DNA of 41,968 nucleotides from an uncultured Bacteroidales bacterium (lineage in GTDB: Bacteria; Bacteroidota; Bacteroidia; Bacteroidales; FEN-979): contig CAISJJ010000513.1 in assembly GCA_903885595.1 (NCBI GenBank), forward strand, positions 1-41,968, given 5' to 3'. Shown piece after piece: positions 24,196 through 33,404 of the stretch. The notes below the pieces were generated by a model. The model searched no databases. It was given only the letters and a program-made list of their open reading frames with translations, and had not been told where the DNA came from. A program made the translations under genes and the position numbers. Position 1 is the first letter of the stretch; every line of letters starts with the position of its first letter.

Positions 24196-25554
24196 TTAGT
24201 TTTTAATCCATTTTCGTTGGAAAGTACAATTGCGAAAATCATCCATGATCGCAACATAGGTCGTATTGAGTTTATTGGTTATCCATTCATCTATCATATT
24301 CATTTTCTTCGATTCGAGCGCGATTAGCTGAATGCGGGCATAATCTTCCTCGAGATTTGCTTTATGCGGATTTGTTCTCGATTTCAGGTAATAAATCCGA
24401 TAATCCTGTTTCCCCCGATCAGTTGTTAACACAGGAGAAGAGATCTCGCCCACCTTAAGTTTGTCAATTACAAAGAAAATTTTAGGGTCAACCTGGCTTG
24501 ATTCAAATTTACTGTTCCCTGTTTGCTGATTGATCATCAAACCTCCGTTGTTTTTACTGGGGTCATCTGAATACCTTACAACTGCATCGTCAAAAGTCAA
24601 CTTTTTCATCTGAATCAGGGATGAGATACTGTCAAGAGATACTTTTGCTTTGTTAAGATTCACCGGTGAGACCTTTGGTTGCAGAAGGATATGCCGGACA
24701 TTGATATATTCTCCCCTGCGCTCAATCATCTGAATCAGGTGATATCCATCCTCGGTTTCAACAATGTCGGAAACTTCTCCAGGTTTCAGTTTAAATGCTG
24801 CTGCTTCAAATTCAGGGCGCATTTCTCCTCTTTTAAACATTCCAAGTTCTCCTCCCTGTTTTGAGGAACCCGGATCCTCAGAATAGAGCACTGCAAGCGT
24901 GCTGAAATCATCGCCCTTGGTAAACCTCTCCTTGAACCCCTTCAGTTTATCTTTTGAAGCCTGCTTTTCTGCCTCTCCAATTAACGGTTGTTTCATTATA
25001 AAGCCAATCTCCAGCTCCGAATTTATCAGGGGAATGCTGTCCTTTGGAAGCTTCCTGAAAAAGGTTTTCACCTCTGCAGGCGTAATAGTTACATCTTTTG
25101 TTATTTTTTGCTGTTCCTGTTCAGTCAGCATTGATTCCTTGATTACATCACGGAGTTCGTTTTTTATCTCAAGTAACGATTTGCCAAAATGCTCTTCTAG
25201 TCTTTCAGGAGTTCCGGCTTGGGAAATGAAGTAACGCATTCGCCTGTCCATTTCAAGTTCTACCTGTGTATCTGTAACACTCAGACTGTCAACTTGAGCC
25301 TGGTGCAGGAGTAGTTTCTGAAAAAGCATATTTTCAAAAATCTGGCATTTCATTTTCGGAGCAGTGCCCTGTATCATTCCCTGGCTCCGTATCTGCATAT
25401 ATTGGTTTTCAATATCGGATATAAGGATCACATTGCCTCCAACAATTCCAACGATTCCATCGATGATCGAATCGCGTTGCGCCCGGGCAGTCAATGTCGC
25501 AGCAAACAAAACAAAAACGGCAATCAGAATCAATATGTTTCGCAGGACTTTCAT
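24196..25554 (-). CDS. SurA-like periplasmic peptidylprolyl isomerase
   Basis: The 452-residue exported protein has a signal peptide (residues 1-25, ending LTARAQ), an N-terminal chaperone region (about 30-170) and two parvulin-like segments. The first ends GYHLIQMIERRGEYINV. The second runs through HILLQPKVSPVNLNKAK and GGLMINQQTGNSKFE with a divergent C-terminal half. This layout is SurA-type: folding of outer-membrane proteins in transit. It lies between two other genes of the same kind and the MoxR gene, and may share an operon with them. Confidence 0.9.
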   Translation of the reverse strand: MKVLRNILILIAVFVLFAATLTARAQRDSIIDGIVGIVGGNVILISDIENQYMQIRSQGMIQGTAPKMKCQIFENMLFQKLLLHQAQVDSLSVTDTQVELEMDRRMRYFISQAGTPERLEEHFGKSLLEIKNELRDVIKESMLTEQEQQKITKDVTITPAEVKTFFRKLPKDSIPLINSELEIGFIMKQPLIGEAEKQASKDKLKGFKERFTKGDDFSTLAVLYSEDPGSSKQGGELGMFKRGEMRPEFEAAAFKLKPGEVSDIVETEDGYHLIQMIERRGEYINVRHILLQPKVSPVNLNKAKVSLDSISSLIQMKKLTFDDAVVRYSDDPSKNNGGLMINQQTGNSKFESSQVDPKIFFVIDKLKVGEISSPVLTTDRGKQDYRIYYLKSRTNPHKANLEEDYARIQLIALESKKMNMIDEWITNKLNTTYVAIMDDFRNCTFQRKWIKN

Positions 25555-25619
25555 CTTCTAATCTTTATGTTTTACAAATTGGTCAGATGGAATTCCCATA
25601 TGATCATTCTCATTATTAT

Positions 25620-26459
25620 TTAATAAATCTCAAAAAGATTTTTCTTCTGTGCATTAGCGTATATGTCATCCTGCATACGGCTGATGAGCTCAATTCTTCG
25701 TTTGTTGAAGATGATATCGCGGATACGTTGCTTTTCAAAACTCAAGGGTGATATGCTTTCTTTTATTTTAAAGTCTTTAAATCTGACCAGATAAACGAAG
25801 GTGGAATCCTGATATTCAAGATCCCTGTGGTTCTTGAGAAAATCCTCCTGATTATAGGTCTTGATGGGTATTTGTTTTAATAATTCGCTGAATAACAGCC
25901 AATTTTGATCGTCAAGAAAATAATCTTCCGCTTGTTTTTCACACAATTCTGAGAGTTTATTTCTATCGTTCGGGTTGTTGGATGCAAGTAGTTTTTTGAA
26001 TTGCTTAACATTTCCCGACTTTAATGAAAGCTTAACATATTGGATTTGAATGATGTTATCTTTGAGCAGAAAATTTTGCTGGTTAATGTCGTAGTAATTC
26101 TGAATTTCTTCATTTGTGATAAGCGTATCGAGGTTTTGCCTTACGAGCGCATTTTCATAAGCATAGATGATCAGCGAATTTTTATAATTTTCGAGTTGCC
26201 TGGTAAAGTCCATCTGCGTTTCAGACAAATTCATCTCCGCCTGGTGAATAATCAGCTTTTGACGTATCCAGTTTTCGATGTAACTCTGCGTGATGGAAAG
26301 GCTGTCTTTGGGAATTGTTCCGGGCATAATAATTCCGGCCAGGTCAGATTCATAGAGATACTCGTCATGAACGCGTGCCATAACACGTTCATTTTTCTTT
26401 TTGAAAAATGTGGTGCACGAGGTAAGGAAAATCAGAAGAAAGATAATCGATTTATTCAA
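25620..26459 (-). CDS. SurA N-domain-like lipoprotein without a PPIase domain
   Basis: The 279-residue protein has a lipobox LTSC (Cys15). Its helical body resembles the SurA N-terminal chaperone domain: VMARVHDEYLYESDLAGIIMPGTIPKDS in two parts, then SYIENWIRQKLIIHQAEMNL. No parvulin fold is evident, and the C-terminal helix (RIELISRMQDDIYANAQKK) resembles the closing helix of SurA. It is probably a lipid-anchored folding helper. It starts 6 bases after the stop of the larger isomerase gene and is thus operonic with it. The assignment is partly from context. Confidence 0.75.
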   Translation of the reverse strand: MNKSIIFLLIFLTSCTTFFKKKNERVMARVHDEYLYESDLAGIIMPGTIPKDSLSITQSYIENWIRQKLIIHQAEMNLSETQMDFTRQLENYKNSLIIYAYENALVRQNLDTLITNEEIQNYYDINQQNFLLKDNIIQIQYVKLSLKSGNVKQFKKLLASNNPNDRNKLSELCEKQAEDYFLDDQNWLLFSELLKQIPIKTYNQEDFLKNHRDLEYQDSTFVYLVRFKDFKIKESISPLSFEKQRIRDIIFNKRRIELISRMQDDIYANAQKKNLFEIY

Positions 26460-26465
26460 TGGTTT

Positions 26466-28457
26466 CTATTTAATTTTTGCCAACACATCCCTCTTCACCA
26501 AAACGGGATATTTGGATCTCAACGCTGTGATCCATTCCTTTTCCAGGTAATTCTGGTAATCGGCTGTGATCAGGCCACGGGCTTCATTAAGTTCCTTGGG
26601 TTCAGGCTTAAGAACCTTGCGAACATAGATAAATACCGTAGAACCATTGATAATTATATCCTGTGAAAACCCAGGAACCCATGCAATCGAATCGATCAGT
26701 TTGTTATCCTTTTTTGAAAATTTACTACTTTCAATAGTTACGATTTTCAAGGAGTCATTATTTATCTCCTTCTGAAGATCGTTATCTGACAACCCCGACT
26801 TTATAAGGTTCTTGATTTTCGGAACCGACTGAAGATCCTTTACGGTGTATATACTTGCATCCAGCCGGTTATCCCATTTGTAGTTATTCCTATTCTTATT
26901 GTAAAACTCCTTCAACCCCAGCGTATCCTTTACTGCTTTGGACCATACCTTCTGATCAGTGAGGTCAAAAAGAAGGATACCATCGCGGTATTCAGTCATA
27001 AGCGCTTTAAATTCAGGATACTTTTGCTCCAACTTGGTATTTTCAAATTTTATAAGACTTTCATCCAGAAATTCGGAATATTTTTTTTCAACATAGGCAG
27101 GAATGCTCATCTTATCCTGTTTGCGCTGGGTGGCAGCCAAATAAGCGGCAAAGTCCTTTTGTTGGGTAGCTGCATTGCTGATTGTAAACAGCGTTTTGGT
27201 TAAATCACTTGCCTGTGCCTCTTTCCATTTTGCGAAAAAAATGCTGTCGGTCACAACCTTGTAGAACTCCTCTCGGGCTTCTTTATTTTCGGTGACTCCG
27301 TATTCCGACCGAATTCTGGCGAGTATAACCTGGCGCGATTGATCCCCGCGGTTATCTTTCATGACCTTTTGTTTAAGTTCAGCTTTTTCCTCATCAAAGG
27401 GCTTGATACTTTTCTTTTCGATCAGCTTCACGATATGCCATCCATAAGGGGTAAGGATGGGTTTTGTAATATCACCAGGGTTTTTGAGGGTATAAATCGC
27501 TTCAATAAATTCGGGCACCATTCGGTTAACTCCGAATGCAGGCAGCACACCACCTTTTGCGGCAGAACCTTTGTCGTCGGAATAGGCTTTAACCAGGTCT
27601 TCAAATGCGGTGCCACCGGTTAAACGAGTATAAACCGAATCAATGCGTTTTTGAATGCGGGCAGAATCATCAGCGGAAGCATTTTTCGGGATAGCCATAA
27701 AAATATGGGCAACCGTTACCTTGCCAAGCGCTGCCCGGCGGGCAGTGACTTTTATCAGATGATAGCCATATTCGGTATGAACCGGAACTGAAACCTTTCC
27801 AACTTCCGTTTTATATGCGCCGTTTTCAAACGGATAAACCATGTCGAATACAGTAAAAAAACCAAGATCACCCCGGTTTCCCTTGAGAAAAGGGTGTTGT
27901 TGCGTTGCTTCCCGGTCTTTTGCTGAAGGGTCCTCAGAATAAGCGATGGCAAGTTCTTCAAATGATTCACCCTTCATCAGTTTATCTCTGACGGATACAG
28001 CCTTGTTGTAAGCTGACAGCGTATCGTCAGGTGTAGGATCTGTTTTCAGACGAAAAAAAATGTGACTGGCGCGAAGATCCCATGCTTCCCGTTCGTAAGC
28101 CTCCCTGACAAGGCGATCAATGGTAGCTTCATCAGTAAAGTATGGTTTGGCAAGCTGCTCACGGTATCCATTTAATTCGGTTATAAAGGTAGAGACTGTA
28201 TCAAGTCCGAGTTCTTCAGCCTGTTTCACTTTAAGTTTGAAATTGATAAACAAATCAAGGTATTCATTCAATGATTTTTTATCAATACTTTCACCTTTCA
28301 CATTGTTTTTCTGATAGATGTTCATAAACTCACTGACGTAAACCGGTTTTCCGGCAATGGTCATGAGTACTTCATCATTCTTATCCTGGGCTGTTGCGGA
28401 GATGAACGAGATAAAAACCAATACAAAGGAAAAAAATGTAAATTTCAAGCTATTCAT
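26466..28457 (-). CDS. Peptidylprolyl isomerase with two parvulin domains
   Basis: The 663-residue protein has a signal peptide (about residues 1-23, ending ISATAQ), an N-terminal SurA-like region (about 30-125) and two rotamase domains. The first is bounded by RASHIFFRLKTD and YGYHLIKVTARR, the second by VAHIFMAIPKN and YGWHIVKLIEKK. A long C-terminal helical tail follows. This is the PpiC/SurA type of periplasmic chaperone. It starts 71 bases after the guaB stop, and the smaller lipoprotein and the SurA-like protein follow on the same strand. Confidence 0.92.
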   Translation of the reverse strand: MNSLKFTFFSFVLVFISFISATAQDKNDEVLMTIAGKPVYVSEFMNIYQKNNVKGESIDKKSLNEYLDLFINFKLKVKQAEELGLDTVSTFITELNGYREQLAKPYFTDEATIDRLVREAYEREAWDLRASHIFFRLKTDPTPDDTLSAYNKAVSVRDKLMKGESFEELAIAYSEDPSAKDREATQQHPFLKGNRGDLGFFTVFDMVYPFENGAYKTEVGKVSVPVHTEYGYHLIKVTARRAALGKVTVAHIFMAIPKNASADDSARIQKRIDSVYTRLTGGTAFEDLVKAYSDDKGSAAKGGVLPAFGVNRMVPEFIEAIYTLKNPGDITKPILTPYGWHIVKLIEKKSIKPFDEEKAELKQKVMKDNRGDQSRQVILARIRSEYGVTENKEAREEFYKVVTDSIFFAKWKEAQASDLTKTLFTISNAATQQKDFAAYLAATQRKQDKMSIPAYVEKKYSEFLDESLIKFENTKLEQKYPEFKALMTEYRDGILLFDLTDQKVWSKAVKDTLGLKEFYNKNRNNYKWDNRLDASIYTVKDLQSVPKIKNLIKSGLSDNDLQKEINNDSLKIVTIESSKFSKKDNKLIDSIAWVPGFSQDIIINGSTVFIYVRKVLKPEPKELNEARGLITADYQNYLEKEWITALRSKYPVLVKRDVLAKIK

Positions 28458-28528
28458 TGTTCGTAGGTATTAATTTGGTTGCTTTAATAACGATTGAAAC
28501 AAAAATTAATTGCTGTTTACTAAAAGAA

Positions 28529-30001
28529 TTAGCGGCTGTAATTTGGCGCTTCGCTAATGATTGTGACATCATGCGGATGACTTTCAGTTACACCGGCTGA
28601 TGTTATTTTAATGAATTTTGCTTTTTGGAGAATGTCAATGGTTTGTGAACCTGTATAACCCATTCCGGCCTTAAGACCACCGACCATTTGATAAATCACT
28701 TCAGATAAGGAGCCCTTATAAGGCACCCTCCCGACGATACCTTCCGGGACCAGTTTCCTGATATCATCTTCAACATCCTGAAAATAACGATCCTTCGATC
28801 CTTGCTGCATGGCTTCGATGGAGCCCATTCCTCTGTAAGTTTTGAATTTTCGCCCCTCGAAGATAACGGTTTCTCCGGGTGATTCATCAACTCCGGCAAA
28901 TAGAGAACCGGCCATAATTGAGTGGGCACCTGCGGCGAGTGCCTTTACGATATCACCGGTATACCGTATTCCTCCATCAGCAATTGCCGGCACTCCGCTT
29001 CCCTTCAGGGCTGTTGTAACGTCATAGATTGCTGATAGCTGAGGAACCCCAATTCCGGCAATAATACGTGTGGTGCAGATTGAACCAGGTCCGATACCAA
29101 TTTTTACACCGTCGACTCCCAGTTTTGCAAGGTCTTTTGCTGCTTCAGCAGTGCCTATATTGCCTATTATCAGGTCTACATCAGGAAAAGTACTTTTAAC
29201 GCGTTTAGCCATTTCCATAACCCCCCGCGAATGCCCGTGCGCGGTATCGATCACGATGGCATCGACATTTTCACGAACCAGCGCAGCCACGCGGTCAAGG
29301 GTATCGGATGTCACTCCCACACCAGCAGCAACGCGCAACCGGCCAAGGCTGTCTTTACAAGAATTCGGCCGCGCCTTGACTTTAAGTATGTCTTTATATG
29401 TTATAAGACCTATCAGCTTGTTGTTTTTATCAACAACGGGTAATTTTTCAATCTTATGCTCCTGGAGAATTGCTTCAGCTTGTTCAAAATCAGTGAATTC
29501 GTTGATAGTAATGACTCTTTTGGTCATCACTTCAGTAACCGGTCGCATGTGATCCCTTTCAAACCTGAGATCGCGGTTTGTTACGATACCCACCAATTCG
29601 TTTTGGGCGTTGATCACAGGTATTCCGCCAATACTGAACTCTTTCATGATGGCCAGGGCATCGCCAACCAGCGAATGTTCCATTAGCGTTACCGGCTGCA
29701 GGATCATACCATTTTCGGCCCGTTTGACTTTCCGAACCTGTAATGCCTGGTCTTCGATAGACATGTTTTTATGAAGTACGCCAATTCCCCCTTCCTGCGC
29801 CATGGCAATGGCCATGCGTGATTCAGTCACCGTATCCATGGCAGCCGAAACAATGGGAATATTTAGTTTTATGTTCCTGGAAAGCAAAGTTGAAACATCA
29901 ACTTCCCGTGGAAGTACTTCTGAATAGGCAGGTACAAGCAACACATCGTCATACGTCAACCCCTCACCCCGGAATTTATTTGAATTTAGGAACATATGCA
30001 T
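28529..30001 (-). CDS. guaB: Inosine-5'-monophosphate dehydrogenase
   Basis: GuaB oxidises IMP to XMP with NAD+, the first step toward GMP. The 490-residue length is standard. The TIM barrel opens [17 protein letters not shown], and two CBS domains are inserted at about residues 95-205 (for allosteric nucleotide binding). The catalytic loop is [15 protein letters not shown] with Cys309 (numbered from ATG 30001). The K+-site and flap region carry [12 protein letters not shown] and YFQ. ATG 29995 is an equally possible start, two codons in. The upstream TACATTTG element is 14 bases from the ATG at 30001. Confidence 0.97.
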   Translation of the reverse strand: MHMFLNSNKFRGEGLTYDDVLLVPAYSEVLPREVDVSTLLSRNIKLNIPIVSAAMDTVTESRMAIAMAQEGGIGVLHKNMSIEDQALQVRKVKRAENGMILQPVTLMEHSLVGDALAIMKEFSIGGIPVINAQNELVGIVTNRDLRFERDHMRPVTEVMTKRVITINEFTDFEQAEAILQEHKIEKLPVVDKNNKLIGLITYKDILKVKARPNSCKDSLGRLRVAAGVGVTSDTLDRVAALVRENVDAIVIDTAHGHSRGVMEMAKRVKSTFPDVDLIIGNIGTAEAAKDLAKLGVDGVKIGIGPGSICTTRIIAGIGVPQLSAIYDVTTALKGSGVPAIADGGIRYTGDIVKALAAGAHSIMAGSLFAGVDESPGETVIFEGRKFKTYRGMGSIEAMQQGSKDRYFQDVEDDIRKLVPEGIVGRVPYKGSLSEVIYQMVGGLKAGMGYTGSQTIDILQKAKFIKITSAGVTESHPHDVTIISEAPNYSR

Positions 30002-30014
30002 AAAATTAAGTGTG

Positions 30015-30022
30015 CAAATGTA
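30015..30022 (-). promoter_or_regulatory. Bacteroidota -7 promoter element (TACATTTG) for guaB
   Basis: Minus-strand TACATTTG matches TAnnTTTG in the 105-base gap upstream of guaB. The expected start near 30008 gives a leader of about 7-13 bases. No good -33 TTTG is visible at the right distance. Confidence 0.48.
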
Positions 30023-30106
30023 TGAAAAATTCTAATTTAAAATGATTATAACTTAAATCAGGGTTGATTTATTATCACTGGTAAAAAGAAAACAAACAGG
30101 CAAGGT

Positions 30107-31597
30107 TTAGGGGTATAATTCCCTGTGACATTCTGTACAGAAATAGGTCTTCCAATTATCCTTAACATCGACAGGATGCTGGAATTCCATAATGCTGTCA
30201 ACTGTTGCATACCGTATATTTCCTGTTGGCCCCTGGGCAATGATGGTATGACACAAATTGCAGTCTTTCGATATTACAGCGCCCTTATCACTTTTATGCC
30301 TGTCGGAATGACAGCGGAAACATCCATCGGATTCAAGATGACCGATATGGTTAAGGTATTGTTTTGAAGAAGCCCGCATGAAAGGGAACACATTCAGGGA
30401 GAACTCATTCAGAATGCCATTGATCGCTTTGTCGATCAGTGGTTTCTGTGACTGATAAATAGCAGGATACCCGGATTTGTAAAAATTTGTAATACTATCG
30501 CGGATATATGTTATTGCAGAATCCTTATTGGTGAAGGTCCCCTTCAGTACATTCATTGCCACTTTTTTGATGAATGGAAGCTCCTTTGGGACTTCACCAG
30601 AAATCATTGCATTATCAACATAAACCATAGGTGATTTATAGGAATGAGAAGGCCGGTTATGGCAATCCATACAGTCCATGGACCTGTGCTCTAACGTATC
30701 AATTGCCTTGGGATCCAGCATATTTTCTTCATCCTGGAATATCTGAACCTCACCAGTCTTGAGATTGGTAAATTTCACCCATGGAATGGTCTCGCGGTCT
30801 TTTGCAGCGGCGATATATTCGATACGCACGTCCTTATTAATATGCCAGTGAATTCCCTCAACCAGGCCCATGGCACTGTAGTTGGGGCCGATGCGCATAA
30901 GCAGGGAATAATTAAATTCAGTGTTGAGAGAATCTGTAACATACACCCGCTGACTGCGAAGTTTGCGTGAATAAAATTTTTGGGGCCAGTGACACCGTTC
31001 ACAGGTTTCTCTTGCAGGACGCAGGTTTTGGATAGGCGTTTCAATGGGCTGTGGATACTTATGGAATATTACCGAATAGACCTGATAAAGACCCGAAAGT
31101 TTGGACCTCACGTACCAGCCTGCACCTTCTCCCACATGGCATTCAACACATGCTACCCTTGCATGGGGCGAATGCAGATAGGTAACATATTCGGGTTCCA
31201 TCACTTTGTGACATAGTTTACCACAAAATTCAACTGATTCAGTATAGTTGAATGCCTCATAACTGCCCATGGCTGAAACTATGAGAAACAGGAAAGTGAA
31301 GACAGAAATCATCACCAGTTTCTGGCGTTGTTTTGGAACGTTCATATCAAGAACCGGCCAGCGCTTGTCGGGATCATGTGTTTTTTTGCGATTGATAAGC
31401 ATGCCGATCGGAATCATCAGCAAGCCGATTACCATGATGGACGGAAGGATTATGTAGGTAAAAATACCCGTGTAAGGATTCTGATGTTCTGTTACCAAAT
31501 CTTGTACAAACGACAACAAGATTAAGATAAAACTATTGATAGAAATGATAGAGCCAGTGATGCTGATCCAGTTGGATATAGATTTTGGTAATTTCAT
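30107..31597 (-). CDS. NapC/NirT-type multihaem cytochrome c, seven haem motifs
   Basis: The 496-residue protein has three hydrophobic segments (about 8-32, 43-66, 90-112) followed by a periplasmic domain with seven haem-binding motifs. In order they are CGKLCH (an unusual CX3CH), CVECH, CERCH, CMDCH, CFRCH, CNLCH and CTECH. The EFCGKLCHKVMEP start with the nearby methionine matches NapC/NrfH-like quinol-oxidising first haems. The family passes electrons from quinol to periplasmic reductases. The protein is much larger than NapC (four haems) and has no reductase partner in the window, so the acceptor is unknown. Confidence 0.85.
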   Translation of the reverse strand: MKLPKSISNWISITGSIISINSFILILLSFVQDLVTEHQNPYTGIFTYIILPSIMVIGLLMIPIGMLINRKKTHDPDKRWPVLDMNVPKQRQKLVMISVFTFLFLIVSAMGSYEAFNYTESVEFCGKLCHKVMEPEYVTYLHSPHARVACVECHVGEGAGWYVRSKLSGLYQVYSVIFHKYPQPIETPIQNLRPARETCERCHWPQKFYSRKLRSQRVYVTDSLNTEFNYSLLMRIGPNYSAMGLVEGIHWHINKDVRIEYIAAAKDRETIPWVKFTNLKTGEVQIFQDEENMLDPKAIDTLEHRSMDCMDCHNRPSHSYKSPMVYVDNAMISGEVPKELPFIKKVAMNVLKGTFTNKDSAITYIRDSITNFYKSGYPAIYQSQKPLIDKAINGILNEFSLNVFPFMRASSKQYLNHIGHLESDGCFRCHSDRHKSDKGAVISKDCNLCHTIIAQGPTGNIRYATVDSIMEFQHPVDVKDNWKTYFCTECHRELYP

Positions 31598-31728
31598 ATA
31601 ACTATTATAATTTAGAATGTTTCTACCTAACCTGCTGTAAATGACCAGCTAAAATTAATTAATATTTTAACACTTCCAAGCCGATCACAATCAATTGCAA
31701 AAAAACAAGGATGAAATATTTCATTTTG

Positions 31729-31736
31729 TACTTTTG
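31729..31736 (+). promoter_or_regulatory. Possible -7 promoter element (TACTTTTG) upstream of the cyclophilin gene
   Basis: TACTTTTG fits TAnnTTTG in the 224-base divergent gap between the cytochrome gene (minus) and the cyclophilin gene (plus). The leader would be about 80 bases. No -33 element is evident. The remainder of the gap is A/T-rich, and I see no RNA gene or other coding frame there. Confidence 0.33.
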
Positions 31737-31821
31737 GCATGGCTGAGCAGCTTTTTTCTGAATGCAAAGGTTTTAATTTCAATTATCAATTTGCAGCAAT
31801 AATAAATAAATCTCCGATATC

Positions 31822-32457
31822 TTGAAAAAATATTTGATACCATGGTTACTGTTCCTGTCAGCGTTGCAGGCCATCTCCCAGGTAATTCCAGATCAATCCA
31901 TGATGATGGCCCGGTCTCCGGCAACATTTAAAGCGTTGTTTAAAACCTCTGAAGGTGATTTCACCATTGAAGTAATAAGGGAATGGTCACCGGTGGCGGC
32001 CGACAGGCTTTATCAGTTATTACTCACTGGATTTTACAATAACTGTGCATTGTTCAGGGTTCAACCGGAGTATGTGGTACAGTTTGGGATCGGAGACAGG
32101 AAAGATGTCAATTACTTCTGGGATAAGCGTCCGATTCCAGATGAGCCAGTCATGACGAAAAATTTGAAAGGCACGCTATCGTATGCCCGCGACGGGTTAA
32201 ACAGCAGGACTGCTCAATTGTTTATCAACATGAAAGACAATCACAAACTGGACACAATAAATTATAATGGTTTACGCGGGTTTCCTCCTGTAGGGAGGGT
32301 AATTGATGGCTTTGAGGTTACTTCTTCTTTCTTTTCGGAATATGGATTTGAGCCGGCGAACCACCAGGATTCAGTGATGATGTATGGCAATAAATATCTT
32401 AAAAGAATATTTCCTCATTTGGATTATATCATCGAGGCAATGATCATCAGCGAATAA
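31822..32457 (+). CDS. Exported cyclophilin-type peptidylprolyl isomerase
   Basis: The 211-residue protein has a signal peptide (KKYLIPWLLFLSALQAISQ). A cyclophilin-like domain covers about residues 30-195: FKTSEGDFTIEVIREWSPVA, FYNNCALFRVQPEYVVQFGI, GTLSYARDG, TAQLFINMKDN and PPVGRVIDGFEV, matching the FxRV, GxLxMAR and QFFI blocks of the family. The start is TTG at 31822: an in-frame TAA at 31807-31809 rules out upstream starts, and the signal peptide begins right at the TTG. It probably speeds proline isomerisation in the periplasm. No lipobox is visible. Confidence 0.88.
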   Translation: MKKYLIPWLLFLSALQAISQVIPDQSMMMARSPATFKALFKTSEGDFTIEVIREWSPVAADRLYQLLLTGFYNNCALFRVQPEYVVQFGIGDRKDVNYFWDKRPIPDEPVMTKNLKGTLSYARDGLNSRTAQLFINMKDNHKLDTINYNGLRGFPPVGRVIDGFEVTSSFFSEYGFEPANHQDSVMMYGNKYLKRIFPHLDYIIEAMIISE

Positions 32458-32513
32458 TTTTACCTAAACAGGGGATAATTGATTTATTTTGCACCCTGAA
32501 CCAATCACGGAAT

Positions 32514-33380
32514 ATGGGAACCGGAATAGAATTACAATTAGTGGAGTTTATCAGGCAAGGTGCAATGGAAATGGCAGCCTTAACCGGAAGAAAATATTTT
32601 GAAACGCTCGCTCTTTTTCTTACGCAGGTAACAAATGCTGATGTTGTATTAATTGGTGAAATTACAGTTGAAGGAAAACAGGCCCGAACTGTTACAGTTA
32701 TTAATGACGGAGAAATTGCCGACAACTTTGAATTCAGCCTGTTTGAATCGCCCTTTGCTCATTTACTTGACGGATCAATGCATATTTTTCCAAATGACCT
32801 CCAGTCACTGTTTCCTGATGATTACCTGATTGCCGACCTGTCGTTGGATGCATTCGCCGGGATTCCAATTTTCAGCAGCCAGGGAAATATCATTGGTTTT
32901 TTAGTTGCCATGCACAGGCATTCTATCGAAAATTCAGATATGACAGATCATGCATTGCACTTTTTCGCAAGTCGGGTTTCTGCTGAACTGGAACAAAAAC
33001 TGGTTTTTGATGAACTAAAGGAACATGAAAGCTTTTTACAAGGCATTATCAATTTAACAGAAGATGTGCTTTTCATTACCGATCTGTTTGGTACGATAAA
33101 AATATTTTCACCTTCGGCAGTTAAAATTCTGGGGTGGTTACCCCAGGAGCTGAACAATCAATCTTTTTACAATTTTTTATCAGACGACACCCGCCAATTG
33201 GCTATTCAGGAATTTGAAAAATGCATTTCATCAGGGCTGCCCAAACAAAGGATCAAGCTCATGATTAAAAATAAATCAGGCACAATTCACATGGTTGAAT
33301 GGTTTGCAACTCCCACCACGATCAACAATGAAATCAATGGGTGTATAAGCATTTTCCGTAAATTATTGACAGAACCCTAA
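32514..33380 (+). CDS. GAF-PAS sensor protein without an output domain
   Basis: The 288-residue soluble protein has a GAF-like domain at about residues 15-160 (FLTQVTNADVVLIGEI, then YLIADLSLDAFAGIPIFSSQ and GNIIGFLVAMHR). A helical linker (LEQKLVFDELKEHESFL) precedes a PAS domain at about 170-285, with ILGWLPQEL and IKLMIKNKSGTIHMVEWF. Nothing follows: no histidine kinase, GGDEF, EAL or DNA-binding domain. The stop is 12 bases before the NhaD gene frame, so the two are probably co-transcribed. It may sense a small molecule or redox state, but the ligand cannot be read from the sequence. Confidence 0.82.
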   Translation: MGTGIELQLVEFIRQGAMEMAALTGRKYFETLALFLTQVTNADVVLIGEITVEGKQARTVTVINDGEIADNFEFSLFESPFAHLLDGSMHIFPNDLQSLFPDDYLIADLSLDAFAGIPIFSSQGNIIGFLVAMHRHSIENSDMTDHALHFFASRVSAELEQKLVFDELKEHESFLQGIINLTEDVLFITDLFGTIKIFSPSAVKILGWLPQELNNQSFYNFLSDDTRQLAIQEFEKCISSGLPKQRIKLMIKNKSGTIHMVEWFATPTTINNEINGCISIFRKLLTEP

Positions 33381-33404
33381 AAGTTTATCGCTTTGTTTAT
33401 TACA

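Noticed and set aside
26040..26666. Plus-strand open frame (208 codons) opposite the SurA-like lipoprotein and isomerase genes
   Set aside because: It crosses the junction of two well-supported minus-strand genes and shows no recognisable domain.
29070..29552. Plus-strand open frame (160 codons) opposite guaB
   Set aside because: The composition and position mark it as an antisense shadow of a fully conserved IMP dehydrogenase.
33393..33404. TTG start for nhaD at 33393
   Set aside because: It adds only four residues ahead of ATG 33405 with no supporting signal.
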